Below, piece by piece: positions 8,489 to 16,366 of a stretch of DNA of 46,168 nt. The notes beneath the pieces were generated by a model. The model worked only from the letters and a program-made list of their open reading frames with translations, searched no databases and was not told where the DNA came from. The first letter of the stretch is position 1, and each line of letters begins with the position of its first letter. The stretch spans positions 1 through 46,168 of the forward strand of contig NZ_CALBWL010000071.1 in NCBI RefSeq assembly GCF_937973075.1. Direction: 5' to 3'. The stretch is from an uncultured Campylobacter sp. (GTDB taxonomy: Bacteria > Campylobacterota > Campylobacteria > Campylobacterales > Campylobacteraceae). A program made the translations under genes and the position numbers.

Positions 8489-8917
8489 TTATTTAACCTC
8501 ATCGTAGCGGTTTAGAAGCACATCTACCTTGCGGACGAAGCCGTTGTAGATGATGAGCGTAGGTACGGCGACGACTAGACCGGTAGCCGTAGCTTTAAGG
8601 GCAAGCGAGAGACCTTGCATGATAGCCTTGGTATCGATACCGCTTGCAGTACTCATATCAAAAAATGTGATCATAATGCCGATGACAGTACCTAAAAGAC
8701 CGATGTACGGGGCATTTGAATAAACAATATAAAGCGTCGTTAAATTTTTTGTCAGAGCCTCTTCATATAGCGCTTTGCTTTTATAATCGCTCGCCTTAAC
8801 CTTCGAATAAAAAAGCAGCCTTTCGATACTGAACCACACGACTAAAAAGCTCATAAATCCGAGGATCGCAAAGATAATATAATCCACGTAATGCGCTAAA
8901 AATTCCATAATGCCCAT
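8489..8917 (-). CDS. exbB: Biopolymer transport protein ExbB
   Basis: 142-residue MotA/TolQ/ExbB-family protein with three membrane segments (about 13-33, 65-85 and 105-125). The family signature Y-I-G-L-L-G-T-V-I-G-I-M is at about 70-81, and A-L-K-A-T-A-T-G-L-V-V-A-V-P precedes the last helix. It is the short campylobacterial form, lacking the N-terminal extension of E. coli ExbB. First gene of exbB-exbD-tonB; AAGGAGAG lies just before the ATG. The divergent promoter region with Fur-like words suggests iron control. Confidence 0.94.
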   Translation of the reverse strand: MGIMEFLAHYVDYIIFAILGFMSFLVVWFSIERLLFYSKVKASDYKSKALYEEALTKNLTTLYIVYSNAPYIGLLGTVIGIMITFFDMSTASGIDTKAIMQGLSLALKATATGLVVAVPTLIIYNGFVRKVDVLLNRYDEVK

Positions 8918-9061
8918 AAGCTCTCCTTAAAAATTTTAAAAATTTTTATAAATTCAGCAAAGTGCCTTGCCAAAAAATGAGCGATTTTATCAAAAGTAAA
9001 TTTAATTTTTACTAAAATTTTGATGATCGATATTTAAATTATATTTTATCATTTAGCTTTA

Positions 9062-9182
9062 TTTAATGATAATAAAGCATTCGGTGATAGAATTTTAATG
9101 ATTTTAAAACGTCTTGATAATTAATATGAAATAAAGGATTAATTTTATATTATTTGCCGTTTTTTAATCTCATTATCATTTA
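9062..9182. promoter_or_regulatory. Divergent exbB / receptor control region with Fur-like words
   Basis: Two stretches resemble Fur-box halves: TAATGATAATA at 9064-9074 and TCATTATCATTT at 9170-9181, the second directly over the ribosome site (GGAG, 9183-9186) of the receptor gene. A possible -10 TATATT is at 9146-9151. AT-rich campylobacter promoters produce such words by chance, but two copies between TonB-system genes make iron repression likely. Neither site is a full 19-base match. Confidence 0.45.
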
Positions 9183-9192
9183 GGAGTTTCGT

Positions 9193-11262
9193 ATGAAAAA
9201 ATTTCATCTGGCTTTGTCTTTGTGCGCGGTTCTTTGCTTAAGCGCACAAGCAGACGAGAAATCAAGCGCTACGGACGCGTCCAAAAGCAAGGATTCAAAT
9301 ACGCAAAGCTTAGGCGTAATCGAAGTTACTAGCGATTCTAGCACGCCTAGCACCGTGGATGATGTCAAAATCAACACCCGCAATGCCACGCTCGTCAAAG
9401 ACGTATTTCGCGACATCCCAGGCGTTTATGTGGGCGGCACCAACGGCATGAATCAAAAAATTTATATGCGCGGCGTAAGCGATCGCGGTCTAAATATCAC
9501 GATTGACGGCGCGAAGCAAAACGGCAATACCTTTCATCACAACGCCGATTTACTAATCGATCCGGATCTTATCAAAGCCGTAGAGGTCGATGTAGGCGCG
9601 CGCTCGGTCGTGAACGGCTCGGGCGCCTTGGGCGGCTCGGTAGCTTTTAAGACGGTGGATGCTTCTGATCTGCTTGAGGACGGTCAAAATATCGGCGCGA
9701 AGCTCAAAGTGGGCTATACGAGCAATAACGAAGGCTACTCGCAAAGCGCGATGCTCTACGGCAGGGCATTTGATAGCCTAGATATGCTTGCTGCGTTTAA
9801 GCACTACGGATACGGCTTCGGCGAATCGGGCAACGGCAAGCCTACGGGCGGCGACGGCAACGATATAAATTATTTATTAAAAGCGGGCTATAGCTTTTTG
9901 GATTTTCATAAAATTTCGCTCTCTACCGAACATATGCAGTATAAAGGCTTGTATCCTTTGCGACCGGAATTCGGCTCATGGCTAAACGGGCAGCTGGATA
10001 ACCGCAAATACGAGCGCGATACACACACGATCAAATACACGTATAATCCAAGCGACTTGCTAGAACTCGACATCACGGGATATTACACCAAGCATCAACG
10101 CATCGGATCGATTTCGACGAACGTAAAATGGGGCGTCGAGACCAAAGGCGGCAAAATCGGCGCTAAGAGTAAATTTGAAACGGGCGATCTGGCTCATACG
10201 CTGCGCTACGGCTTTGATTACTACCGCTCCGAAAACTACGTCAAGCCCGGCAATCTACGCCCCGAGAAGGTCGATAATTATAGCTTTTATATCGAGGATG
10301 CTATGCGATACGGCGGGCTTACGATAACTCCGGGCATCCGCTACGAAAGGCACGAGCTAAAGACCTACAACGGTAGCGGCGCCAACATCTCTAGCTACAA
10401 ATATAAATTCGACGAAGTAAGCCCCGCTTTAGCGCTTGATTACGAAATCGGCGCGGGATTCGGAGCGTTTGCGAGCTATGCGCGAGTATTTAGAGGACCA
10501 GACGTAATGGAGAGTATGATGGCTGCGGGCACGAGCCGCGGCAGGGTGCTAGGCTGGCAGGCTAACGAAGATCTAAAAGCCACCACGGGCAACGCCTACG
10601 AAATAGGCGGTCGCTACAAAAGCGAGCTGGGGGAGAACTCCTCGGTAAGCTTAACCGCAAAATATTTCAGGACGGAGTATAAAAATCTCATCGTAGATAA
10701 CAATGCGGCGGGCGGAATCGTCGGCTGCCCGGGAGGCGCGCAGGGCACCTTATGCAGGGCTAATGCAGGCGGTGCAGATATCGACGGCGTCGAGCTTTAC
10801 GCAAGATTAATATTAGATGATTTGAGCCTTGCTGCGGGTTACACCCACCAGCACGTAGAATATAAAGACCGCGTGCGCAGCGGCTCGGGCTATCTAAGCT
10901 CAAACATCATCGGCTACCGCGACTATGGCGATAAATACACCTTCAATGCCGAGTACGCAATCTCTGCGGCGGATCTACTGCTAGGCTACAACTTGCTATT
11001 TTTCAACTCCAAAAACGTAGTTGCCGCAAATAGCGACGAAAAAACAAAAGTGCCTAGCTACGCGGTTCACGATCTATACATTACCTACGCTCCGGATAGC
11101 GGGCGATTTAAAGGGCTTGAGATCAACGCGGGCGTTTACAATCTCTTTGATAAAGCCTACGCGTCGCACTCACAGCGCAGTGCCGATTTCACCGGAGATT
11201 CAAACGCTATCGACTGGGAGCCGGGACGAAATTTCAAGCTAAGCGTGGCGTATAAATTTTAA
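9193..11262 (+). CDS. TonB-dependent outer-membrane receptor (haem/siderophore type)
   Basis: 689 residues with a signal peptide (M-K-K-F-H-L-A-L-S-L, cut after A-Q-A near residue 20). A TonB-box-like L-G-V-I-E-V-T comes next, then a plug (I-Y-M-R-G-V-S-D-R-G, N-G-S-G-A-L-G-G-S-V) and a 22-strand-type barrel ending in aromatic A-Y-K-F. The F-R-G-P and N-E-D-L-K-A-T-T-G-N-A-Y-E-I-G stretches resemble the FRAP and NPNL boxes of haem receptors, but the diagnostic histidines cannot be placed by eye, so the ligand is uncertain. A loop pair of Cys lies near residue 515. Divergent from exbB-exbD-tonB and followed by a strong terminator. Confidence 0.92.
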   Translation: MKKFHLALSLCAVLCLSAQADEKSSATDASKSKDSNTQSLGVIEVTSDSSTPSTVDDVKINTRNATLVKDVFRDIPGVYVGGTNGMNQKIYMRGVSDRGLNITIDGAKQNGNTFHHNADLLIDPDLIKAVEVDVGARSVVNGSGALGGSVAFKTVDASDLLEDGQNIGAKLKVGYTSNNEGYSQSAMLYGRAFDSLDMLAAFKHYGYGFGESGNGKPTGGDGNDINYLLKAGYSFLDFHKISLSTEHMQYKGLYPLRPEFGSWLNGQLDNRKYERDTHTIKYTYNPSDLLELDITGYYTKHQRIGSISTNVKWGVETKGGKIGAKSKFETGDLAHTLRYGFDYYRSENYVKPGNLRPEKVDNYSFYIEDAMRYGGLTITPGIRYERHELKTYNGSGANISSYKYKFDEVSPALALDYEIGAGFGAFASYARVFRGPDVMESMMAAGTSRGRVLGWQANEDLKATTGNAYEIGGRYKSELGENSSVSLTAKYFRTEYKNLIVDNNAAGGIVGCPGGAQGTLCRANAGGADIDGVELYARLILDDLSLAAGYTHQHVEYKDRVRSGSGYLSSNIIGYRDYGDKYTFNAEYAISAADLLLGYNLLFFNSKNVVAANSDEKTKVPSYAVHDLYITYAPDSGRFKGLEINAGVYNLFDKAYASHSQRSADFTGDSNAIDWEPGRNFKLSVAYKF

Positions 11263-11322
11263 AGCTTACGCGAGAGACCGTACGAAATTTTGCACGCTAA
11301 AGCGGCGAAATTTTAAAAATTC

Positions 11323-11356
11323 AAAGCCCTTGGAATTTCAAAATTCCGAGGGCTTT
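11323..11356 (+). terminator. Rho-independent terminator after the receptor gene
   Basis: A 16-base arm AAAGCCCTTGGAATTT and its complement (one G-T pair) are separated by CA, giving a near-perfect hairpin ending in CTTT, 60 bases after the receptor stop. The top of the stem contains RAATTY words. Confidence 0.8.
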
Positions 11357-11622
11357 CTAAATTTAAAATTCTTAGACTTAGAATTTCAAGCTTTTAAATT
11401 CAGTTAACAGAAATTTTCTCGTGAAATTCTTGCGAATAGTAAAATTCTCATTCGTAATGAAATTCTAGCTTACGGCAAAATCCTCAAAATTCAAAGCGAT
11501 ATCCGCAACGCTTCACATCCGAAGTTCGTTTAGAATTTATAAAATTCCTCCCGCTTCAAGCGCCGTCCGTTTACTCTTCATCGTTAAAATTCTGTTTTAA
11601 ATTCTACTTAAAAGGAGAGCCT
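11357..11622. other. Spacer before creD
   Basis: Together with 11263-11322 this forms a 360-base gap. It is dense in AAATTC and AAATTT words (about one every 25 bases) and has no coding signal. The creD ribosome site AAAGGAG (11611-11617) closes it. Confidence 0.6.
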
Positions 11623-13011
11623 TTGTTAAATTCTACTAAAAACGCCATTCGCGGGGCGTTTTGGACGAAACCGTTCATAGTTTTAGTGCTGCTTTTGCTG
11701 CTGCTAATTCCGCTAAGCTTTATCGATAACCTCACCTACTCGCGCTCCGAAACCAAGCAACTCGCGCAGGATTCGATCCTCACGCCGGTGGGTGGAGAGC
11801 TGCAAATCCAGGGCCTTGCGATCGTAGTGCCCTACGCAGAGATAATCGAAGCGATAGACAAAAGCAACAACGAGCTCGTAAAAAGGCGCGTAGAGAAAAA
11901 TTTCATCATCGTGCCTAAAAACTACTCCCTCGCAGCGGAGATCGACCCCACCTATTTAAAGCGCGGGATTTTTCGCGTTCCGATATATAACGGCGACTTC
12001 GCGCTTAAGGCAGACTTTGAGGCAATAAACTATACCGAGCTCGGCGTCGATCCTGCGCGGCTAAATTTCGACGAAGCCGTGCTAGTGCTCGGCGTAGGCA
12101 ATCAAAAATCCTTCACCGCCTCCCCCGCTTTAAGCCTAAACGGCAAGGAGCTTAAGCAATATCACGGCAACACCGAGGCTAAAATTTTCGATCGGAGTTT
12201 AATCTACAAGCTCCCCGCTTCCGCGCTGTCGTCTGATTTTAGCATCAGCGGCACGCTTAAAATCCAAGGCGGCGAGGCACTTCATCTAGCTCCGATCGCG
12301 CAAAATAGCCGTTTTGAAATTAGCTCTACTTGGGCATCGCCTAGCTTTGGCGGCGGCTTTATCGCCAAATCGCGCGAGGTAAGCGCTAGTGGTTTTAAAG
12401 CTTCGTGGGAAGTTACGGGCTTAGCCGCAGGCATTGCTCCTGCGTGGCTTGCAGATCAAGATGACCGCGTCGCTATGACGAACTGGCGCAGCAACGACGA
12501 TAGAAATGATGCTGTAAGCATCGGCTTCATCGAGCCCGTGAATAACTACTCGCTGATTAAACGCTGCACGGATTACGCGCTGTTATTCTTAGCGGTGCCG
12601 TTTTTAGCGATCTTTTTGTGCGAGGTTTATACTCACGAGCGCATCCACCCGATCCAATATCTACTAATCGGGCTTGAGGACGTCGTTTTCTACCTGCTTG
12701 TGCTTTCGCTCTCCGAACACATCGGCTTTGCGATCAGCTACGCTATTTCGGCGATCGCAGTCAGCGCGATAGTATTTTTCTACGCGAGCGCGATTTTTAA
12801 AGGCGCGCGCTGGGGCATTTTCATCACTTGCGTTCAGCTCGTTTCATACGCGATCCTCTATGTTATCTTAAATTCCGAAGACTACGCCCTACTAATGGGA
12901 AGTCTGATGATATTTGCGGTGATTTCGCTGGTGATGTATTTTACGCGCAAGCTCGATTGGTACGACACCGCTATCCCAAGCGGCGAGAAAAAACAGGAGA
13001 CCGAAATTTAG
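11623..13011 (+). CDS. creD: CreD-family inner-membrane protein
   Basis: 462 residues: one N-terminal membrane helix (about 20-37), a ~270-residue periplasmic beta-rich region (motif L-T-P-V-G-G-E-L-Q-I-Q-G), then a C-terminal bundle of five or so helices. The family signature H-P-I-Q-Y-L-L-I-G-L and L-S-L-S-E-H-I-G-F is plain in the second helix pair. CreD is linked to envelope stress and beta-lactam or colicin tolerance in enterics; its molecular job is unknown. No creABC genes lie nearby, so regulation differs here. The start is a TTG at 11623 with AAAGGAG eight bases upstream. Length is normal for the family. Confidence 0.92.
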   Translation: MLNSTKNAIRGAFWTKPFIVLVLLLLLLIPLSFIDNLTYSRSETKQLAQDSILTPVGGELQIQGLAIVVPYAEIIEAIDKSNNELVKRRVEKNFIIVPKNYSLAAEIDPTYLKRGIFRVPIYNGDFALKADFEAINYTELGVDPARLNFDEAVLVLGVGNQKSFTASPALSLNGKELKQYHGNTEAKIFDRSLIYKLPASALSSDFSISGTLKIQGGEALHLAPIAQNSRFEISSTWASPSFGGGFIAKSREVSASGFKASWEVTGLAAGIAPAWLADQDDRVAMTNWRSNDDRNDAVSIGFIEPVNNYSLIKRCTDYALLFLAVPFLAIFLCEVYTHERIHPIQYLLIGLEDVVFYLLVLSLSEHIGFAISYAISAIAVSAIVFFYASAIFKGARWGIFITCVQLVSYAILYVILNSEDYALLMGSLMIFAVISLVMYFTRKLDWYDTAIPSGEKKQETEI

Positions 13012-13043
13012 CCTTTAAATTTAGCGATAAATTTAATCGCAAC

Positions 13044-13077
13044 GGCCTTTGGAGCTTTAAAATCCAAAGGCCTTTTT
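13044..13077 (+). terminator. Rho-independent terminator after creD
   Basis: Perfect 10-base arms GGCCTTTGGA and TCCAAAGGCC with a nine-base loop, followed directly by TTTTT, 33 bases past the creD stop. A textbook intrinsic terminator. Confidence 0.9.
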
Positions 13078-13355
13078 AAATTCGCCCGCCAAATTTCGAC
13101 TGCTAAAATTTCATCTATTTAAAATTTTACCCGCCGCGGCAGACAAACCGCGACGCGGAAGCAAGGGTGCGCGGCGGCGCGTTTTAAATTTAATTCCGTT
13201 AGCGCACCGAGCCGAAAGGCGAATTTTAAAATTTAGCCTCGCGAGCGCGAACATATCGCGACAAAGACAAAATTTAAAGCGCGCCGTTTTAAATTTTAAA
13301 ATTTCATCTGCACTGATTTTTGAGTATAATGAGCGAAAAATTTTAAGGATTTTGT
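13078..13355. other. Spacer between creD and tsaD
   Basis: With the terminator and the stretch before it, this makes a 344-base gap. It holds several TTTTAAAATTT words, a GC-rich patch at 13130-13190, and the tsaD promoter at its right end. No gene is supported. Confidence 0.6.
13325..13330 (+). promoter_or_regulatory. tsaD -10 box
   Basis: TATAAT at 13325-13330, preceded by TGAG, lies 26 bases before the tsaD GTG start; TAAGGAT (13344-13350) is the ribosome site. Campylobacter promoters rarely show a -35 box and none is clear here. Confidence 0.65.
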
Positions 13356-14363
13356 GTGATACTTGCTATTGAGAGCAGCTGCGACGACAGCTCGGTCGCG
13401 GTGATGGATGAGCGCAGTTTCAAGCTGAAATTTTACGAAAAAATAAGCCAGGAGGCCGATCACGCCAAATACGGCGGCGTCGTGCCCGAGCTTGCCGCGA
13501 GGCTGCATACTGAGGCGCTGCCGCGAATTTTACAGCGCGCAAAGCCCTATTTTAGAGAGCTTAGCGCCGTCGCAGCGACCAATACCCCGGGGCTCAGCGT
13601 GAGCCTGATCGGCGGCGTGAATATGGCAAAAGCGCTTGCGCTTGCGCTAAATTTGCCGCTCATCGGCGTAAATCATCTCATAGGACACGTTTACTCGCTG
13701 TTTTTGGACGGTGAGGCGCGATTTCCGATGGGCGTTTTGCTCGTTAGCGGCGGACACACGATGGTTTTGGATATCGATGCGGCAGGTGATATCGAAATTT
13801 TAGCGACCACCGGCGACGACAGCTTCGGCGAGAGCTTCGATAAGGTTGCAAAGATGCTAGGTCTTGGCTATCCGGGCGGCGCGCTCATCGAGGAGCTCGC
13901 AAAAGGCGGCGAGCCGAGGTTTGAGCTGCCCGTGCCGCTAAAGGGCGACAGGCGGCTGGAGTATAGCTTTTCGGGGCTTAAAAACGCCGTGCGCGTGCAG
14001 ATAGAGAAGCTAAAAGAGGCGGGCGAGCTGGATGAGCGGACGATGCGCGATCTGGCGCGCTGCTTTGAGGACGCGGCGTGCGCGCACATACTGGATAAAT
14101 TGCAGCGGATCTTTGAGCTGCGCCGCTTTGCGCGCTTCGGCGTCGTGGGCGGAGCGAGCGCGAACATGCATCTGCGCGGACTTCTAATGGATCTGTGCGA
14201 GCGGGCGGGCTGCGAGATACTTTTCGCGCCGATGAAATTTTGCTCCGACAACGCCGCTATGATCGCGCGCGCGGCGATAGAAAAGCTGCGTAAAAAGGAA
14301 TTCACGACGCCCGCAGAGCTGCAAATCATTCCGCATCTAAATCTACGCTCGGCGTTTGAGTGA
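13356..14363 (+). CDS. tsaD: tRNA N6-threonylcarbamoyladenosine (t6A) synthase subunit TsaD
   Basis: Catalytic subunit of the t6A-forming complex, which puts threonylcarbamoyl on A37 of tRNAs that read ANN codons. The 335-residue ASKHA fold starts M-I-L-A-I-E-S-S-C-D-D-S. The metal-binding H-L-I-G-H is at residues 107-111, and L-V-S-G-G-H-T and G-G-A-S-A-N follow. The start is GTG at 13356, fixed by the conserved N-terminus and by a TATAAT box and ribosome site upstream. Essential in most bacteria. Standard length, no insertion, unlike several neighbours. Confidence 0.97.
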   Translation: MILAIESSCDDSSVAVMDERSFKLKFYEKISQEADHAKYGGVVPELAARLHTEALPRILQRAKPYFRELSAVAATNTPGLSVSLIGGVNMAKALALALNLPLIGVNHLIGHVYSLFLDGEARFPMGVLLVSGGHTMVLDIDAAGDIEILATTGDDSFGESFDKVAKMLGLGYPGGALIEELAKGGEPRFELPVPLKGDRRLEYSFSGLKNAVRVQIEKLKEAGELDERTMRDLARCFEDAACAHILDKLQRIFELRRFARFGVVGGASANMHLRGLLMDLCERAGCEILFAPMKFCSDNAAMIARAAIEKLRKKEFTTPAELQIIPHLNLRSAFE

Positions 14364-14518
14364 AATTTTAAAATTTACAAATAGTCTGCGCCCGCTAGCG
14401 AATTCTCGCGCATTGGGCATTTGAGTAAAATTTTATCTCGCGCTCGCTCACGGTTAGGTTTTTGGATAAAATTCGCTTTGAATTTACACATCGCGTTTAA
14501 AGCTCGCGCCGCGTTTTG

Positions 14519-14614
14519 CTAAATTTTCGTACTCGCACCGCCATCGGTACCGCTGCGCACGTCCTCGCCACTTGCAGTATCTGCTAAAATTTGATCGGCT
14601 TGTTTACCAGTCAT
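14519..14614 (-). CDS. Possible 31-residue peptide downstream of the paralogue cluster
   Basis: ATG at 14614-14612 preceded by AAAGGAT, reading M-T-G-K-Q-A-D-Q-I-L-A-D-T and ending at TAG 14521-14519. It begins 14 bases after the stop of the last paralogue, so it would be cotranscribed. The good ribosome site and operon position are the only support; no homologue is known to me and it may be the stub of a truncated gene. Confidence 0.35.
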   Translation of the reverse strand: MTGKQADQILADTASGEDVRSGTDGGASTKI

Positions 14615-14627
14615 TTTTTATCCTTTC

Positions 14628-15110
14628 TTAATCGTGCAGAAAAGTTACGACTTCATGTTCTTTTGGTAAATTTTCTCTACCATCAATACCGCGATTGCCA
14701 TATTCCGCTAGAGCTTCTTTTAAAATTTTATAAAGCTCGTCCAATGAAATTCCGTCAATACTAGAATTTATATTTTCTAGCTTATATTTGATAAAAAACG
14801 GATTATCGACTAGCATTTTACTTGTGGTTTCGTCATAGACCCATCTAATATCAAGCTCAATAACATTGCCCTTATAACATAAAATATAAATCTCCTCACC
14901 CGTAAATCCATCTCGCGGATCTGGTAAGTGCGGATCACACACAAAGATAAACCAGATATTCCTCTGCCTATCGATGATCCAATCAAGCTGCTCTATACGT
15001 TGATCGCCCAATGGAAGTTCACCAAAATTTGCTCTGGAGCTATTTACTATGTCAATAACGCCATATTTCTTAATATCCTCTTTAGAAATATATTCCGCAA
15101 CAAACGCCAT
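14628..15110 (-). CDS. Hypothetical protein, tandem paralogue family, copy 1
   Basis: 160-residue acidic soluble protein with no signal peptide or membrane helix. It shares a plan with the next two genes: M-A-F-x-x-x-x-I-x-K-E-D at the start, V/I-D-R-Q-R/K-x-I-W-F in the first third, a L/C-Y-x-x-G-N strand, then a helical end (L-Y/I-K-I-L-K/R-E-A/V-L). Small acidic tandem paralogues beside each other often are immunity proteins of contact or secreted toxins, but no toxin gene is in the window, so this is only a suggestion. Its DNA is clearly more AT-rich than tsaD and queC on either side, pointing to transfer. AAGGAAAAATAAA precedes the ATG. Confidence 0.8.
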   Translation of the reverse strand: MAFVAEYISKEDIKKYGVIDIVNSSRANFGELPLGDQRIEQLDWIIDRQRNIWFIFVCDPHLPDPRDGFTGEEIYILCYKGNVIELDIRWVYDETTSKMLVDNPFFIKYKLENINSSIDGISLDELYKILKEALAEYGNRGIDGRENLPKEHEVVTFLHD

Positions 15111-15111
15111 T

Positions 15112-15558
15112 TTATTTTTCCTTTCTTACATCTATTAACGCTACACTAAAATCATCCTTATCCTCCCAGCCTGGTCTAAATTTAAAATCAATCAAAACAT
15201 CTCTCAATATTTTAATAACTTCATTATCTGGAATAATAGAATTTATAACATTTACCTCGATAATTTTCCACACCCTTTGAAATTTGCGTCCATCCACTTC
15301 TTGATCATATTCGTAGTCCAAAATAATATCTAAATTATTTCCTTGAATATAAAGCCTCCATAGCTTTTTGCTCCCATAACCATAATCATACCCTTCATTT
15401 GGTAGTCTTTCAATTAAAAGAAACCAAATATCTTTTTGTCTATCAACAACAAAATTTCTAGGTAGTTCTTCATAATACGGACTATATTGATAAAAAATTT
15501 TGCTCAACCCGTACTTCTCATCATCCTCTTTGGTGATGATTGCATTTTCAAACGCCAT
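15112..15558 (-). CDS. Hypothetical protein, tandem paralogue family, copy 2
   Basis: 148 residues from the chosen start. The first 20 residues (M-A-F-E-N-A-I-I-T-K-E-D-D-E-K-Y-G-L-S-K) are the same as in the broken copy 3, which fixes the start at 15558; a further ATG at 15579 adds six residues that are really the end of copy 3 read in another frame. A V-V-D-R-Q-K-D-I-W-F-L-L core and L-D-Y-E-Y-D strand match both sister copies. Acidic, soluble, function unknown. One base separates its stop from the ATG of copy 1; copy 3's stop lies two bases before its own ATG. Confidence 0.8.
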   Translation of the reverse strand: MAFENAIITKEDDEKYGLSKIFYQYSPYYEELPRNFVVDRQKDIWFLLIERLPNEGYDYGYGSKKLWRLYIQGNNLDIILDYEYDQEVDGRKFQRVWKIIEVNVINSIIPDNEVIKILRDVLIDFKFRPGWEDKDDFSVALIDVRKEK

Positions 15559-15559
15559 T

Positions 15560-16020
15560 TTATTTTTCTCTCCCATCAACTAAATCTTGTAATTTCATAG
15601 TGAAATTTTCAATCTGTCCCCAAGCGCCATCATATCCATATACATTCAAAATTTTATTTAAAAGCATAAGTATTTGATTTTTTGAAAGGGATTTAGTTTC
15701 TTTTGGCTTTAATTCTAAAAGCTTCCAAATTCTATGAAATTTTTCTGTATCCGATATATTTTGTTTTCATAATCAAGCGTAACCTCTATTATCTATCCTT
15801 TATAATATAAAGTCCAAACCGATTTCTTAAGATATGCATGATCGTATTCCGGATCTTGAAAAAATTTAGTTTCCATAAGCCAGCAATCTGCATTTCTATC
15901 GACGACCCACGATTTTCCATCGGGTAAGGTTTTATAAATGGGGTTAAATTGATAAAAAATTTTGCTCAACCCGTACTTCTCATCATCCTCTTTCGTGATG
16001 ATCGCATTTTCAAATGCCAT
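15560..16020 (-). pseudogene. Tandem paralogue family, copy 3, broken by a stop and a frameshift
   Basis: An intact start (AAGGAG then ATG at 16020) gives 75 codons up to Y-Y-K-G, then an in-frame TAG (15795-15793) at the point where copies 1 and 2 read G-N. The same frame goes on with I-I-E-V-T-L-D-Y-E, matching the L-D-x-x-L-D-Y-E strand of copy 2. Then a one-base shift near 15745 restores similarity: D-T-E-K-F-H-R-I-W-K-L-L-E, and on to L-V-D-G-R-E-K and TAA at 15562-15560. So the full-length gene is recognisable with two lesions. A truncated 75-residue product could still be made, and the mRNA still carries copies 2 and 1. Confidence 0.85.
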
Positions 16021-16048
16021 TTCCTACTCCTTAAAATTTGATTCTATG

Positions 16049-16054
16049 ATTATA
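16049..16054 (-). promoter_or_regulatory. -10 box for the paralogue cluster
   Basis: On the minus strand GGTATAAT lies 29 bases before the ATG at 16020, with AAGGAG between. It is the only good promoter seen for the cluster, so all three copies and the small frame at 14519 probably form one transcript. Confidence 0.6.
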
Positions 16055-16366
16055 CCGCGATATGTTTATACTTGCCTATGCGCTAATAAATATAGCGTAG
16101 GGATTAAATTTATAATTAATTTTCGCCTCAAACCGCATGCAACGCTCGCATTAAAATTTTTCAAATTCCGAAGCGCAGTTTAAATTTACAGCCACAGCTC
16201 GGCGCGCGCCAAAGTGCAAGCCGCCGCATGTTTAAATCTAGCCGCAAATCATGCGGCGTTTCAAATTTAAATGCTATGCGGATTACACGCTATGCGGGCT
16301 CGGTAAAATTTAACCGCGTCGCGATTAAATTTCGCCGCGGCGCGGTTAAATTTTACCGCGGCACGC
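16055..16366. other. Spacer between the paralogue cluster and queC
   Basis: About 310 bases. The left part is AT-rich like the cluster; the right part (16200-16366) turns GC-rich with evenly spaced AAATTT words and holds the 17-base inverted repeat. No gene seen. Confidence 0.6.
16302..16357. repeat. Perfect 17-base inverted repeat downstream of queC
   Basis: GGTAAAATTTAACCGCG at 16302-16318 and its exact complement at 16341-16357, separated by 22 bases that carry a further AAATTT word. It sits 10 bases beyond the queC stop. It may end the queC transcript, although no U-run follows. Confidence 0.7.

Noticed and set aside
15559..15579. Upstream ATG for paralogue copy 2
   Set aside because: The extra residues are the tail of the broken copy 3 in another frame; the sister copies start at M-A-F.
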